Part shown: positions 37,473 through 48,178 of the stretch, one piece after another
Layout: each line of letters begins with the position of its first letter
Numbering within the stretch: the first letter of the stretch is position 1
From: Deltaproteobacteria bacterium
GTDB lineage: Bacteria > Lernaellota > Lernaellaia > JACKCT01
Length of the DNA stretch: 64,000 bases
Direction of reading: 5' to 3'
Assembly (NCBI GenBank): GCA_027493875.1
Contig: JAOSJX010000023.1
Location: 186,001-250,000 of the forward strand
Translations under genes and position numbers: made by a program
The notes under the pieces: generated by a model
What the model saw: the letters and a program-made list of their open reading frames with translations, nothing else
Told to the model about the DNA's origin: nothing
Databases searched by the model: none

Positions 37473-40400
37473 TCACTCCTCAAGCGTGGAATGATCGCCG
37501 AACGTGTACCGGTAATTCAGGAAAAGTGTGTAGGAATAGTAGTACTGGTCCGTGCCGAATCCGAAACCGTAGTCGGCATCGAAGCTCAACTGATGATTGT
37601 AGTTGATGCGCCAGTTGAGCGAACCGAAAAAGCTCTGGCCGAAGCCGTCTTCGTCGTTTTCGATGTTGTAGCTCGGGATCACGCCGAGGGCGTAGTCGAA
37701 ATTATCCACGGGCTGATGATACCACCCGATCGGCAGCGCGTGACTCATAAACGTTTCAGGGGACCAGTAGACCTCGTTGATGTACGGAATCTCGTCCTCA
37801 TGGTCGATAAACGTGAACAAGTAAGAAACCAACAGCGACGAATTCGGTACCGGGAAGGGCTCGTAGAAGGTGTAGCCGAGTCCACCGCGGGCCAGATTGC
37901 TGACCTGGGAATCCAGCACGACGTCCTCGCCGGCGCTTTCGCTGATCACGCGGTAGCGATACTCGCCCAGCAACCGGAAATGGTCCCAATCGGCGCCGAG
38001 CAGGTTGGTCAGCGTCAGCGCGCCGCCGTAAGAGTCAGTGTAGATCGATTCACGCATTGACTGGACCGTTTCGCGCATGTCGCGGCGCGAATAGGCAAGG
38101 TCGAGCAGCGCGATGTCCAGCAGGTTGTAACCCAGGCCGATCTCCCAGTTGTGCGACGCGTCGATGTTGTCGGAATAGATGCTGTACGTGTAAGAGCCGC
38201 GCAACGAAATTTCGCCGAAGAGGCCGATTTTCAACATCGCCGTCGGCGAGAGGATGTCGATCGTGTTGTCGTTCTGCTGATTGAACTGGCCGGCCTCCGC
38301 GCCGATCGCGGCTTCCCAGCCGTCCCAAAAGCGGTAGGTAAACGTGGTGCCGCCGCGGGCGTAGGAGATGCGGTCGGCGAAGCGGATGGCTTCCGAGTAC
38401 CCTGCGTAAACGTCCAACGTGGGGGCGCTTGCGTAGGCCACACGGGCAAGTCCTTCTTTGGCTTCGGCGTTTTCCGGGTCGAGAGTCTGCACCACGCGAT
38501 ACTGGTGAACAGCGGAGCGCCACATGCCCGACTGGCGGTAAATATTCGCGAGGGCCAGCCGGTAATAGACGTTGTTGGGGTCAGCCTCGACGAGCTTCTC
38601 GAACTCGTAACGCGCCCGTTTGTACAGCGAGCGGTTGTAGAGTTCGCTGGCGAGTTCCGCGCAGTACTTCTGTTCCGCCTCGCTCGTGAAGAGCGAGGCC
38701 GGGCCGGGTTTCACGGCGCCGGGACCTCCCGAACCCGGTGAAGAAAAGTACGTGTCGAGGAAGGCCCCGTCCACGTACTCGATCGAATAGAGGGCGAGGT
38801 ACTGTTTAGCCTCCTCGTCCTTGGGGTTGATGATCATGATGCGTTTGTATTGATCGATGGCGAGGTCCACCTGGCCCGATTGCTTGTAAGCCTGTGCCAG
38901 CGATTTGCGTCCATCGACGTTCCAGGGGTCGCGTTCGATAACAAATTCCAGATTCACGATCGCGTCGTCGTATTGTCCGACGGCGAGATAGACCTGGCCG
39001 AGTTCCAAGCGGACGTCGAGGTTCTCCGGATCATCGGACGCGAGCGATTGGTAAACCGTGATCGCCGAGTCGTAATCCTCGCCGTAGTTATAGGCCCGCG
39101 CCAATTCCAGCTTCGCGTCGAAATCCGCGGGGTCCTGGTCAACGAGATACTGAAGGTGCTCGGCGGCTTTCGCGTACTGGCCTTCATAGGCGTAGAGATG
39201 CGCCAGCAGCAGACGCACGTCCGAGTTTTCCGGCTCCACCGACACGACGAACTCCGCATGATCGATGGCCTCGTTGTAGCGGTCGGGGTTCATGGACAGC
39301 AGACTCGCGAGATAGAAATGGGCGTCCACGTTATCCGGGTCGTATTCAAGGGCCGTGAGGAATTCCTCCTCGGCTTCGCCGTTCTTTTTCTGGCCCATGT
39401 AGACTTTGCCCAGCGCGATGTGCGCGTCGACGTTCTCAGGCTCCAGGGCGATGGCGTCGCGGTAAGCGGCTTCCGCGTCGTCGAATTCGCCGCGCTCCAG
39501 AAGGAGACGGCCGAGCTCCATGCGCGCTTCCGTGCTCTTCGGATAACGGTCGTACAGCCGGCGGTACAGGTCGATGGCCCGGCCGTAATAGCGGCGATCC
39601 CACGAGTAGAGATTGGCCAGAGCGAAACTCGCTTCGTAGTTGTACGGATCGCGCTGGAGGATAATCTCGTATTCCTTCATCGCGTCTTCGATGCGGTCGT
39701 CGTACGAATAAATCCGCGCCAGCAGCATGCGCGCGTCATCGCGTCCCGGGTCCTGCGAAAGAATGATTGAAAGCTGTTCGGCGCAAGCGTCGTAACGCTT
39801 GGCGTACGACAGCACCGTCGCGTATTCGTACCGGACGTCGATGTTGCCGGGGCGCCGGTTCAGGAGCCACTGGTATTGCTGGAGAGACGGACCAAACTGC
39901 CCCGACCAGGAGTATAAACGGGCTAGGCGCAGCCTTACGTCGAAATTGTCGGGATCGTTTTGCAGAATGGCGATCGCCTCGGCGATGGCCGCGTTATAGG
40001 TACTCGGATCGTAGCTGTAGATATCGGCAAGGGCCAACCGCGCGCCGACATGATTGGGGTCGTACTCGATCACTTTACGATATTCGATCACCGCTTCCTT
40101 GTACCGGTTGTGCGCGGCGAGTTCCTCCGCGAGACGGTAACGCACTTCCACGTTGCCGGGGTCGTCCTGAAGGATGCGTCGCATCTGCTCGATGTTGGCG
40201 GGATACTCGCCGTAAATGCCGTAAATGTCGCCCCAGGAGTTCGTCAGGAGCCACCAAGCGCGGCGATACTCGCCGGTCGCGGCAATATAACGCCGGGAGA
40301 GCAGGTAGTGGTTGTAGGAGACCTCGGTGAACGCGTTGACGTTCGTGGGGTCGAGTTCGATCACCTTTTGCTGCATGCGAACGGCCTGATTGAATTCGCC

Positions 40401-42770
40401 GTTCTTTCGGTCGATCACGCCGAGGCCATAATACGCATCCGCCGATTCCGGATTGAGGGCGATGACTTCGCGGTATTCCAGCTTGGCTTTATCGTACTGG
40501 CCGGTTTGGCGATAGACGTCGCCGAGACCGAGGTGCGCGTTGGAGTTTTTGCCGTCTTCTTGTAGCACCTGCTGGTACGTCGCCTCCGCCAACTCAAATT
40601 GTTCGTCCATCGTGTAGGCCTGCGCGAGGGCGAGGCGGATTTCGGTGCGTGACGGGTCCTGCGCGAGCTTGGCCGCCAATTCGTCCTGAACGTCGCGGCT
40701 TTGGCCGGCGTAAATCCGCGTTTTGACCATTTCGATGTACAGGTCCTCGTCGTTCGGACGCTTGGCGATCAGCGTCTGATATTCGGCGACCGCGTCTTCA
40801 TACTGCGTATTCCACGAATAGAGACGCGCGAGGAGAAGCCGCGTTTGATCGTCTTCCGGGTCCTGCGAGAGAATGTACCGGCATTCCTCGATGCCCTTTT
40901 CGTAGTATTTGTTGTGTTGCGCGTAAACGTTGGCGAGTTTCCGGTGCAGATCCAAATCGGAAAAACGCAGGACGAGCGCCTTTTCCAACGTTTCGATGGC
41001 TTTCACCGTGTCTTGTTGGTAGGCGTAGATATCCCCCAACGTCCCCATGACTTCGATGTCCTCGGGAGCGATGGCGGCCGCGCGGCGCACGGCGTCGAGA
41101 CTGCGTTCGTGGTCGCCCATCTCGGCGTAGACGACGGACAGGCCCAAATACGCCGAAACGTCTTCGGGATTAACGCGCGTGGCTTGTTGATAGGCGCGCA
41201 CGGCGTTTTCGTATTCCTTGTGATCGGTATAGAGTTCGGCCAAATGAATATAGGGCTTCGTTGACTCCGGATGATTCTTGGCCGCTTGTTCGAGCAACCC
41301 GATGGCCTTGTTGTAATTATAGGTCATCTTCCAGCGGGCCACGAACCACCGGATCCGGTCGAAAAGACCGATCATTTGTTGCTCGATACTCGCTTGGAGT
41401 TCGTCGGCGTATTTTTGCATCGCCAGCGACTGCTTGTTGTAAACGGCCGCAAGGCCGAGCTCGGCGTCGAGATTCTTCTCTTGGCCGGGGGTCGCGAGAA
41501 CGGCTTCATAGATTTCGATGGACTCCTCGTATCGGCCGTTATCCCCGAGAAGTTCCGCTTCCAGCAGGCGCAGCTTAACGTCGTCCGGCGCCGCTTGACG
41601 CGCCGATTTCAGTTCAGCCAAAGCGCGATCGTATTCACCGGATTCCATGAGCGCCCGGATATATTCCAGGCGGATATCCTGGTTATCCGGTTCCGCGTCG
41701 AGAATGGCGCGGTACTCGGCTTCCGCCTCACGGTAGTTGTGCGACAACGTGTAGATGCGCGACAGGAGACGGCGCGCTTCGATGTTTTGCGGCTCGACCG
41801 CCAACACTTCGCGTAACGTTTGAATCGCCTTGGGGTAGGTGGCCTCCTCCCAAGAATAGAGGTTGGCCAGCACGAGCTTGGAACTCGTGTCGTCGGGCTC
41901 AAGCTCCAAGGCTTTTTCGTAGGCGGCGATCGCGTCCTCCGTGCGCTTTTGCGCCGCGAGGGCATTGCCCAGCCCGCGCCACGCCGCCACGTTCTTCGGA
42001 TCTTTGTCCAGTACCATTTCGTAGGTCAGGACCGCGTCGGTGAACCGTTGGCCGTACGTGTAGGCCTCGCCGAGCCCCAGAAGCGCCTTGTAGCGCAGGC
42101 TCGGTTTGAGGGCGAGAAGATTGAACTGGTTGATCGACGCGTCGTACTGCTTGGCGTACATGAGGACATACGCGTATTCCATACGGACGGTATCGTTGTT
42201 GGGATCGACTTTGAGCAGCTTTTCATAGTCCGCCGCGGCTTCGGCGTGAAGGCCTTTCCAGGAACGCACGCGGGCGAGGGTCAGGAGGGTCTTTTTGTCG
42301 TCGGGCTCGATGGCCAGAGCCCGTTTCGCCATGTCGATGGATTGGTCGTAGGCCGACTTGTCCCAGGAATAAACCTCGGCCAGTTCACGGAGGGCCGTCA
42401 AATTCTCCGGCTCGAGGTCGAGCAGCTTGTTGTACTGCTCCGTCGCGCCGGCCGCATCGTTCTCCCACTGGTACACCTGCGCCAAATGGAGGCGGACGAC
42501 GCCGTCGTTGGGGTCCTGCTCCAGGACCTCCGTATAGATTTTGATGGCCTGCGCGTTTTTGCCCAGGGCGTAGTAGCTGTCGCCCAGGCGCTTTTTCGCG
42601 TCAAGGTTGTCAGGATTCTGCTCCAAGGCTTCGAGGAAGGCGCCGACCGCCTTTCCGAACTGGTCTTTTCCGTAATAGGCCAGTCCGTCCTCGTAGGGCC
42701 CGGCGAATCCCGGCGGGGGCAGGACCATCATCAGAATCCCCGCCATGAGGAGTATCGCGTGGCGTTTCAT
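37473..42770 (-). CDS. Giant TPR protein with C-terminal beta-barrel, polysaccharide exporter
   Basis: Intact, 1765 residues. The signal peptide ends near PPPGFAG. Residues about 25-1440 are roughly forty tetratricopeptide repeats of 34 residues (for example YEDGLAYYGKDQFGKAVGAF, ending EQNPDNLDAKKRLGDSYYAL). A Gly/Pro linker lies near 1340 (SSPGSGGPGAVKPGP). From about residue 1448 to the end there are alternating strands with aromatic girdles (LDVYAGYSEAIRF, FGEISLRGSYTYSIYS, SLLVSYLFTFID) ending FLNYRYTFGDHSTLEE, an outer-membrane barrel. This matches the plan of BcsC, PgaA and PelB: a periplasmic TPR arm and an outer-membrane channel. The family is usually 800-1200 residues, so the arm here is unusually long. 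Confidence 0.88.
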   Translation of the reverse strand: MKRHAILLMAGILMMVLPPPGFAGPYEDGLAYYGKDQFGKAVGAFLEALEQNPDNLDAKKRLGDSYYALGKNAQAIKIYTEVLEQDPNDGVVRLHLAQVYQWENDAAGATEQYNKLLDLEPENLTALRELAEVYSWDKSAYDQSIDMAKRALAIEPDDKKTLLTLARVRSWKGLHAEAAADYEKLLKVDPNNDTVRMEYAYVLMYAKQYDASINQFNLLALKPSLRYKALLGLGEAYTYGQRFTDAVLTYEMVLDKDPKNVAAWRGLGNALAAQKRTEDAIAAYEKALELEPDDTSSKLVLANLYSWEEATYPKAIQTLREVLAVEPQNIEARRLLSRIYTLSHNYREAEAEYRAILDAEPDNQDIRLEYIRALMESGEYDRALAELKSARQAAPDDVKLRLLEAELLGDNGRYEESIEIYEAVLATPGQEKNLDAELGLAAVYNKQSLAMQKYADELQASIEQQMIGLFDRIRWFVARWKMTYNYNKAIGLLEQAAKNHPESTKPYIHLAELYTDHKEYENAVRAYQQATRVNPEDVSAYLGLSVVYAEMGDHERSLDAVRRAAAIAPEDIEVMGTLGDIYAYQQDTVKAIETLEKALVLRFSDLDLHRKLANVYAQHNKYYEKGIEECRYILSQDPEDDQTRLLLARLYSWNTQYEDAVAEYQTLIAKRPNDEDLYIEMVKTRIYAGQSRDVQDELAAKLAQDPSRTEIRLALAQAYTMDEQFELAEATYQQVLQEDGKNSNAHLGLGDVYRQTGQYDKAKLEYREVIALNPESADAYYGLGVIDRKNGEFNQAVRMQQKVIELDPTNVNAFTEVSYNHYLLSRRYIAATGEYRRAWWLLTNSWGDIYGIYGEYPANIEQMRRILQDDPGNVEVRYRLAEELAAHNRYKEAVIEYRKVIEYDPNHVGARLALADIYSYDPSTYNAAIAEAIAILQNDPDNFDVRLRLARLYSWSGQFGPSLQQYQWLLNRRPGNIDVRYEYATVLSYAKRYDACAEQLSIILSQDPGRDDARMLLARIYSYDDRIEDAMKEYEIILQRDPYNYEASFALANLYSWDRRYYGRAIDLYRRLYDRYPKSTEARMELGRLLLERGEFDDAEAAYRDAIALEPENVDAHIALGKVYMGQKKNGEAEEEFLTALEYDPDNVDAHFYLASLLSMNPDRYNEAIDHAEFVVSVEPENSDVRLLLAHLYAYEGQYAKAAEHLQYLVDQDPADFDAKLELARAYNYGEDYDSAITVYQSLASDDPENLDVRLELGQVYLAVGQYDDAIVNLEFVIERDPWNVDGRKSLAQAYKQSGQVDLAIDQYKRIMIINPKDEEAKQYLALYSIEYVDGAFLDTYFSSPGSGGPGAVKPGPASLFTSEAEQKYCAELASELYNRSLYKRARYEFEKLVEADPNNVYYRLALANIYRQSGMWRSAVHQYRVVQTLDPENAEAKEGLARVAYASAPTLDVYAGYSEAIRFADRISYARGGTTFTYRFWDGWEAAIGAEAGQFNQQNDNTIDILSPTAMLKIGLFGEISLRGSYTYSIYSDNIDASHNWEIGLGYNLLDIALLDLAYSRRDMRETVQSMRESIYTDSYGGALTLTNLLGADWDHFRLLGEYRYRVISESAGEDVVLDSQVSNLARGGLGYTFYEPFPVPNSSLLVSYLFTFIDHEDEIPYINEVYWSPETFMSHALPIGWYHQPVDNFDYALGVIPSYNIENDEDGFGQSFFGSLNWRINYNHQLSFDADYGFGFGTDQYYYSYTLFLNYRYTFGDHSTLEE

Positions 42771-42809
42771 CGTCGACCCTCTGCTTCGTTCCCTGCCGCC
42801 GAAACCGCC

Positions 42810-43959
42810 CTAATGCGGCTTTTCGGCGGTGGCCCGGCCGCGCTCCGCATACATGCGCAGCGTCAGCAAGGCCTCAAGGTTATCGAACGCATACACTTCG
42901 TCATCGGAAAAGGAGCCGAAAAGCGCGCTCCATTTCCGCTGATTCTGCATCCAGAGCAACTTTTGCATCGCATCGGCGGTCAGTTGATCGTCGCCGGCGA
43001 GCATGGCGTAACGCGCCAAAAGCGCGTACACGCTGGTTGATTCGAAAAAAGCGTGTCGGCTCACCGGTCGTCGCGTCGTATTCCGCGAGCACCTTGCCGT
43101 CTTCCGCCATTTTGGATTTGAAAAAGGCGAGGGTGGGTGAATCGGCGACGCCGTCGTGCTCGAGAAAGAGCGCGGCGTAGAGCTGGTTGATCGTATTCTG
43201 TCGCACGCCCTGGTAGGTCTTTTTTGAAAAATCGTACGAGGCGTAAAACAGCCCTTTGTCCGTTCGCCCGTCGGCCAGCAACCGTTTGTTCCGCCGATAG
43301 ATCGGCGCCCATGTTTCGTCGCGTTTGGCAAGCTCCGCTATGACGGGAAGATCGACATAGGATAATTGGACGCTCTCGGCGACGGTCGGTTGACCCCAGT
43401 CGCGCCAATTGACGAAATCACGAAGCGCTCCGTCCACGACTTCGTGCTCTTTGATGTTCGCGGCAATCTGCCATGCCATATCAAATGCTTCGGCGTCGCC
43501 CCAGGCGCGGTGCGCGTCGAGCAGGGCGCCGACGATTCTTAGGTCGTCGACACTGGCCGTGGAGTCGGCGGTGAGTTCGCCGTCGGTCGAGACCTTCCAA
43601 AAGAAAAGGCCGATCTGCGAAATCAGGTTTTTTTGAGATAGGCGAACTCGCGCGCGAAAAGATCACGGTCACCGGCCAGCACGGCGTATTTCATCAGTAG
43701 GCCGACGCTCTCGGAAAGGACCCCGGATTTGCTGAGAATTTCGCGGTCGGGACGCTTGAAAAACCAGAATCCCTTGACCTTCGTCGATGTTTGCACGCCG
43801 CCGTCCGGGGTCATCAGATGCTCCTCGACAAACGCCCGGCAAAGGCGCTCGGATTCGCCGACCGATACCTGCGCGCACGCGGCGGCCGCGACCCACGAGA
43901 AGCACGACCGCGAATCCGCCGGCCGCCGTAATAAAGATTTGTCCATCAACGACACGCAT
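42810..43959 (-). CDS. GH8-like glycoside hydrolase of the exopolysaccharide operon
   Basis: About 380 residues in an (alpha/alpha)6-barrel pattern. GVLSESVGLLMKYAVLAGD and DSTASVDDLRIVGALLDAHR with WGDAEAFDMAWQIA resemble family GH8, where an early Glu (proton donor) and a later Asp near the D-x-D-x-x-I/V-A-x-A-L-L motif catalyse cleavage. Later text includes VQLSYVDLPVIAEL and TINQLYAALFLEHDG. A membrane-anchor-like start (IFITAAGGFAVVLLVG) fits ATG 43959. Breaks occur near 43890, in T7 at 43628-43634 and in A6 at 43045-43050. It probably trims or releases polymer in the periplasm. The assignment to GH8 is by pattern only. Confidence 0.72.
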
Positions 43960-43975
43960 TCTCCCGGCCGGTCCA

Positions 43976-45261
43976 TCAACCGTCGGCCTCTTTCTCCCGG
44001 ATCTTGTACCGAATCGTTTTTTCCCAGACGGCGCCCTTTTTGCGACGCGTCAGCAGGTTGAGCCAGAAGGCGCGGAAGATGACGACAATCCACACTTGGC
44101 AATAGGTGATATACATGATGAACGATAAAACAATGTTCTTGAACGACTCTTCCTCCTCGAGACTGATGGCGATGAGCGACTGCATGAAAAAGAGCATCAT
44201 CGCGAGGAACCAGATGAACGTGAACGGTCCGACGAGGCCGAGCTTAATGACGCCGAGCAGCCCCAGAATGGCGATGACGTCCGAGAGCATGAGCGCGAAG
44301 AAAAAGACGTAGTAGAGGCTGAACATGTAAAACAGGGTCGAACATGATGCGGCGATTGCGCATCTGAAAGGCCACGCGGAGGAACTTGCGAACGATGTAG
44401 GTCATCCCCTGGACCCAGCGCGTGCGTTGGCGAATAAAGGTCCGCATGTCTTCCGGCTCTTGCTCCCAGGTCACGGCGTACGGGATAAACTTGATGCGGT
44501 ACCCCATCTCGTAAAGCCGGATGGAAAGCTCGGCGTCCTCGGCGATCGCGTCCTCGTCAAAACGGCCCGCCTTATCGAGCACCTTGCGCCAGATAACGTA
44601 GTTGGTGCCGGGCAGCGTCGAGAGGTTGAACAGGCGATAACGGCCGCCCTGCATGAGCCATTGGAACGAAATGAATTCAATGTTGATGAACGGGGCGAGA
44701 TAGCCGCGGTCGCGGTTGATCGTGCGGACTTTTTCCAAGCACCGCCGCCAGACGCTGGTCTTCGACGAGATTGGCGACGAGATAGTACAGCGATTCGGGT
44801 TCGGGCCGGTTGTCCGCGTCGTAGACGGCGATGATGTCGCCGACGGCGTGCGTGAGGCCCACGTTGAGCGTGCGGCTTTTGCCCTTGCCTCCTTCGCCCT
44901 CCGGGACCCGGACCAGTTTGACCTGGCGATGACGCGCGGCGATCCCTTCGACGACTTCCGGCGTATCGTCGGTGCTCGCGTCGTCGATGACGAGAATCTC
45001 CAGACGTTCTTTTGGATAGTTGAGCGCGAGCATGGCCTGGACCGTGCGCTCGATGACGATCCCCTCGTTCCGCGCGGGGATGAGGATCGAGACGAACGGG
45101 AAGGGGAATGGCTCGGCCATCACGCGCTCACGCTCTTTTTCCGACGACAAACCGTGCATGAACGCGAAAAGGGTCAGCAGCACGTTGAACAGCAGGAAGA
45201 GCCAGATGCCGATGGCCGCGGAAAGGAAGCAAAGGTCGATGTACACGGAGGTGTAGGGCAT
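43976..45261 (-). CDS. Membrane family 2 glycosyltransferase, polysaccharide synthase
   Basis: About 428 residues in three frame segments (breaks near 44735 and 44330). N-terminal transmembrane helix (FLLFNVLLTLFAFMHG), then the processive GT2 domain: VSILIPARNEGIVIERTVQA, VIDDASTDDTPEVV (D1), AVYDADNRPEP (DxD), IAEDAELSIRLYEMGY (catalytic ED) and FIRQRTRWVQGMTYIVR (QxxRW, the processivity motif). Two to four C-terminal helices follow (FALMLSDVIAILGLLGVI, FIWFLAMMLFFMQSLIAI). It is like PgaC, HasA and Bacillus YdaM rather than BcsA: no PilZ domain is present, so c-di-GMP control must come from a partner. Its ATG overlaps the end of the DUF2334 gene. Confidence 0.88.
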
Positions 45262-47298
45262 CAGACTTCTCCTCGCGGCGCGTGGCGATGTTTCGGGCGC
45301 TGGCGACGGTTTTCCGCGTAATCAGATAAATCCAGATCACGAGGAAGGTCACGAGCGTCAGCATCCCGATAAACAACAGCGCCAGCGCGACGGGGCTGGA
45401 AACGCCGGTCAAGGCCGGGCGGAACAAATGAAGATTCGACCACGTAAAACGCGGCCGGCGGTACACGCCTTCAAGAACCTGTATTTCGTTCTTGCTCATG
45501 GAAACGTATTTGTCGACCTGTCCGGACATCGTCCCGAACGAAAAATTCTCATCCACAAGCTCGCCGGTCGCACTGAGTGTCTTCTCGTGTTTGTACTGCG
45601 CGTCCAGGTGCAGACTGACTTCGTTGATGCCGGTGGCGACGACGCGGTCCTTGGTCGTGACCTTGTTGTTGAACTCGGTCAGCGAGACGAAGCGGTAGCC
45701 TTGCGCTTTGAGGCCGTCCACCACCTCGGTCAGGAGATTGAGATCGAGAAACGTGTGGAAGAAAAAGCTCGCCCAGCCTTCGCGAACAACCTTCATCGCC
45801 TTCGCGTCCGCCAACAGGGCCTCGGGGTCGCGGCCGGCGTCGGGGTTTACGTATCCCAAGGTCTCCGGAATAAGAATCTGATGATGCATGTCGGATTTGA
45901 TCAGATAGGGGAAAAACTGGTCGGAGCCGTAGAGTTCGACCGGCATGCGGCGCTCGACCGCCGTCGTAAAGAAATGCGAAAACACGTCGTAATCCGTTTG
46001 GCCCGCGGCGTAATGCGGTGTCGTCCACGCCAGCGGATAGATCTCGTTCAGGAAACTTTCGTGCAGGGCGCGCTCCACCCGCGCCGAGGCGTATACCGGG
46101 TCGCCTTCGCCGATCGGCCCATCGCGGTAGGGATCCCAAAACTCGAAATCGACCGCGGTTTCACCGGAATGCTGGTGCGTGTATCCATGGAGGATCGGTG
46201 AACCGCCTTTGGAAACGAGATAACGCAACGTATCCTGGAATACGGGGTCTTCACCCAGGAAGATCGATTCGCCGGTCGCTTCATTTTTGTAAACCGGAGT
46301 GTAGGTAAACGCGAAAGGCACGCCGCGCTCCGCGAGCAGATCGGCGGCGCGGCGAAGCGACGACGCGTCGCGCTTGGCGTGAATGTCTTCCAAACGGACG
46401 AACGCCGGATGTTCTTCGGTCGCGGCTTTATTCATAAAGTCGTAGAGCACGTCGGCAAACGCGAGGTAAGCGCCGCCCTCCACGGCGTACGCGAGCGGAT
46501 CGCTGGCGACGTACCACATTCTCTCGGATCGAATAATCCACGGAACCGTGATCTTCGGGAGATTGGGCGGCGGAGCAATCGGCACGGCCCCCGCCGGAGC
46601 GAGCGTGACCATGCCGGGGGCTTCCGCCGCCGGCGCGGGGACGTCGCCGGACACTCCGGTGACGCGTCGTTTTGATGCCCTTCCGGCGTCCCAGGGTAGG
46701 TGTCGACGCCGTATTGCGCCGGCTTGAGCGGTTCGTCGACATAACGCGCGACGGCAAGGGCGGAGGCGACATCCGGCCGCGTAATCTCGGCGCCGAAGGT
46801 CCTGAGATCCACCTTCGCCAGCCGCGTGCCCTTGTACTCGACGTCGTTCGTCAGGCGGTCGTCGGTGTCGCCGGCCACTTCGAAGCCGAAGCGCTCCATG
46901 CTGTGCCGTGCGGCGAGACGGTCGAGATTCGCCGCGATCCACATGACCGGGGTGCGGGTGTTGAACACCTCATCGAGAAACCAGGAGGGCAGCGGTTGCC
47001 CGGTTTTGGTGCCGACATAAAATGCAAACGCCGACGAAGAGATCATGCCTTCTTCATAGTCGCCCATCGATACCAGCTTCACGCTGACGTCGAAATGGCA
47101 AAGTAGTTGGGCGAGGGAGTAGGCGCTCACCGTTTCGCGGGCCACCGAGTCTCCGCCGAGCGGCTCGTCGTAAACGACAAGTACGCGGTCTCCGCCCGGG
47201 CCGAATCCCTCGGGCTCCCGGCCGAACTCCTCCCAGACGACGTAAAGCACGCCGAGAATAATCAGGAGGGCTACGGCGGGGATCAGCAGTGTCCGCAT
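45261..47298 (-). CDS. DUF2334 polysaccharide deacetylase-like membrane protein (YdaL-like)
   Basis: About 680 residues. N-terminal transmembrane helix (LLIPAVALLIILGVLYVVW), a flavodoxin/ThuA-like periplasmic region (VLVVYDEPLGGDSVARET…), a Pro/Ala linker (APAGAVPIAPPPNLPK), the DUF2334 domain and a C-terminal helix (ALALLFIGMLTLVTFLVIWI). DUF2334 hallmarks are FVRLEDIHAKRDASSLRRAA, the GVPFAFTYTPVY strand, and ILHGYTHQHSGETAVDFEFW, where His residues and the early Asp would bind metal as in NodB-type deacetylases. Frame breaks near 46680 and near the C-terminus (about 45290); the expected TGA at 45261-45263 overlaps the GT2 ATG. It likely deacetylates the polymer in the periplasm. Confidence 0.85.
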
Positions 47299-47318
47299 CG
47301 TCCGGTCGGCCTCGTCTG

Positions 47319-48178
47319 TTAGGCGCCGAGCGCCTTGTAACGGGAATCGATGATATTCACCAGTTCTTCAAGGTTCCCGGCGTCCTTGGGAAAATTCGCC
47401 ATGGCGATCGCCAGCTCCGGAACGATTTCGTCCCAATTGTCGGAAACGGTTTTACGCAGACGGCCGGTCGATTCGTGGACGCGGTTGAGCACGATGTTGG
47501 CGCCGCTCGAATTGGTCTCGGGAAGAATCACGCCGATTTCGTTGTCCGAGTACTTTCCGATGTAGTCGGCATCACGGATCAGCCCGCGGAGAAAGCGTCC
47601 CAATTCGCGGTACAACGCGATCTCTTGGCTGTAGTCATAGCGTTTCTGAAATTCCGCGAGGTTGTCGACCCGGAGAAAACCAGGGAGAGCGGCGAATTGT
47701 ACCGTCGGACGCGTTTCATTTCGCCGGAAAGCATCCACCGGAAACTTTTGAAGTTGTACAGGCCGGTATCCTCGTCGGGGACAAAGGTTTCCACGGTCGT
47801 CACCTGCCGAAAAATGCTGGAGTCACGAAATTTCATTGTTTCGGAGACGATGCCGAGAATGAATCCCACCGCGATGATAATGGCGATGTTGACGATCCCT
47901 TCCCGCATAAATCCCGCCTGCGCCGTGCCCTGGATGATCTTGAACAAAACCAGGGAACCGTAGACCGCGGCCCCCACGACGGACACGAGCGCTCCGAACT
48001 TGAGGCCCTTGGCGATCGCCAGGAAGGAGATCGGCATACAAATGACGAACGTCAGGCCGGCGACACCCCGGAGGTGAAAATAGCCGGTGAAGAAAATACC
48101 CACGGCTAATCCCAGGACGCCGATGATGACGCTGTCCCGGTATTCGCTGGGGGGCGACGGAGAGGCTTGTTGCGTCAA
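47319..48178 (-). CDS. Membrane degenerate-GGDEF protein, predicted c-di-GMP receptor (YdaK/PssE-like)
   Basis: About 285 residues (frame break near 47685). Four transmembrane helices (VIIGVLGLAVGIFFTGYF; FVICMPISFLAIAKGLKFG; LVSVVGAAVYGSLVLFKII; VNIAIIIAVGFILGIVSE), then a GGDEF fold starting DTGLYNFKSFRWML. The active-site loop reads SDNEI where GGDEF/GGEEF is expected, so cyclase activity is very unlikely. The inhibitory-site motif RxxD is kept as RDAD exactly five residues upstream, the spacing seen in PleD, so c-di-GMP can bind. TTG start with GAGGAGG, the stop of the 58-residue protein overlapping it (TTGA). It would relay c-di-GMP to the synthase. Confidence 0.85.

Noticed and set aside
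37473..42770. DNA-level tandem repeat array or CRISPR-like structure
   Set aside because: The periodicity is that of 34-residue TPRs with diverged DNA; there are no identical direct repeats with spacers.
43976..45261. Cellulose synthase BcsA
   Set aside because: No PilZ domain, too short, and no BcsB or BcsC neighbour of the usual kind; the DUF2334 and degenerate GGDEF partners fit a Yda/Pss-type synthase.
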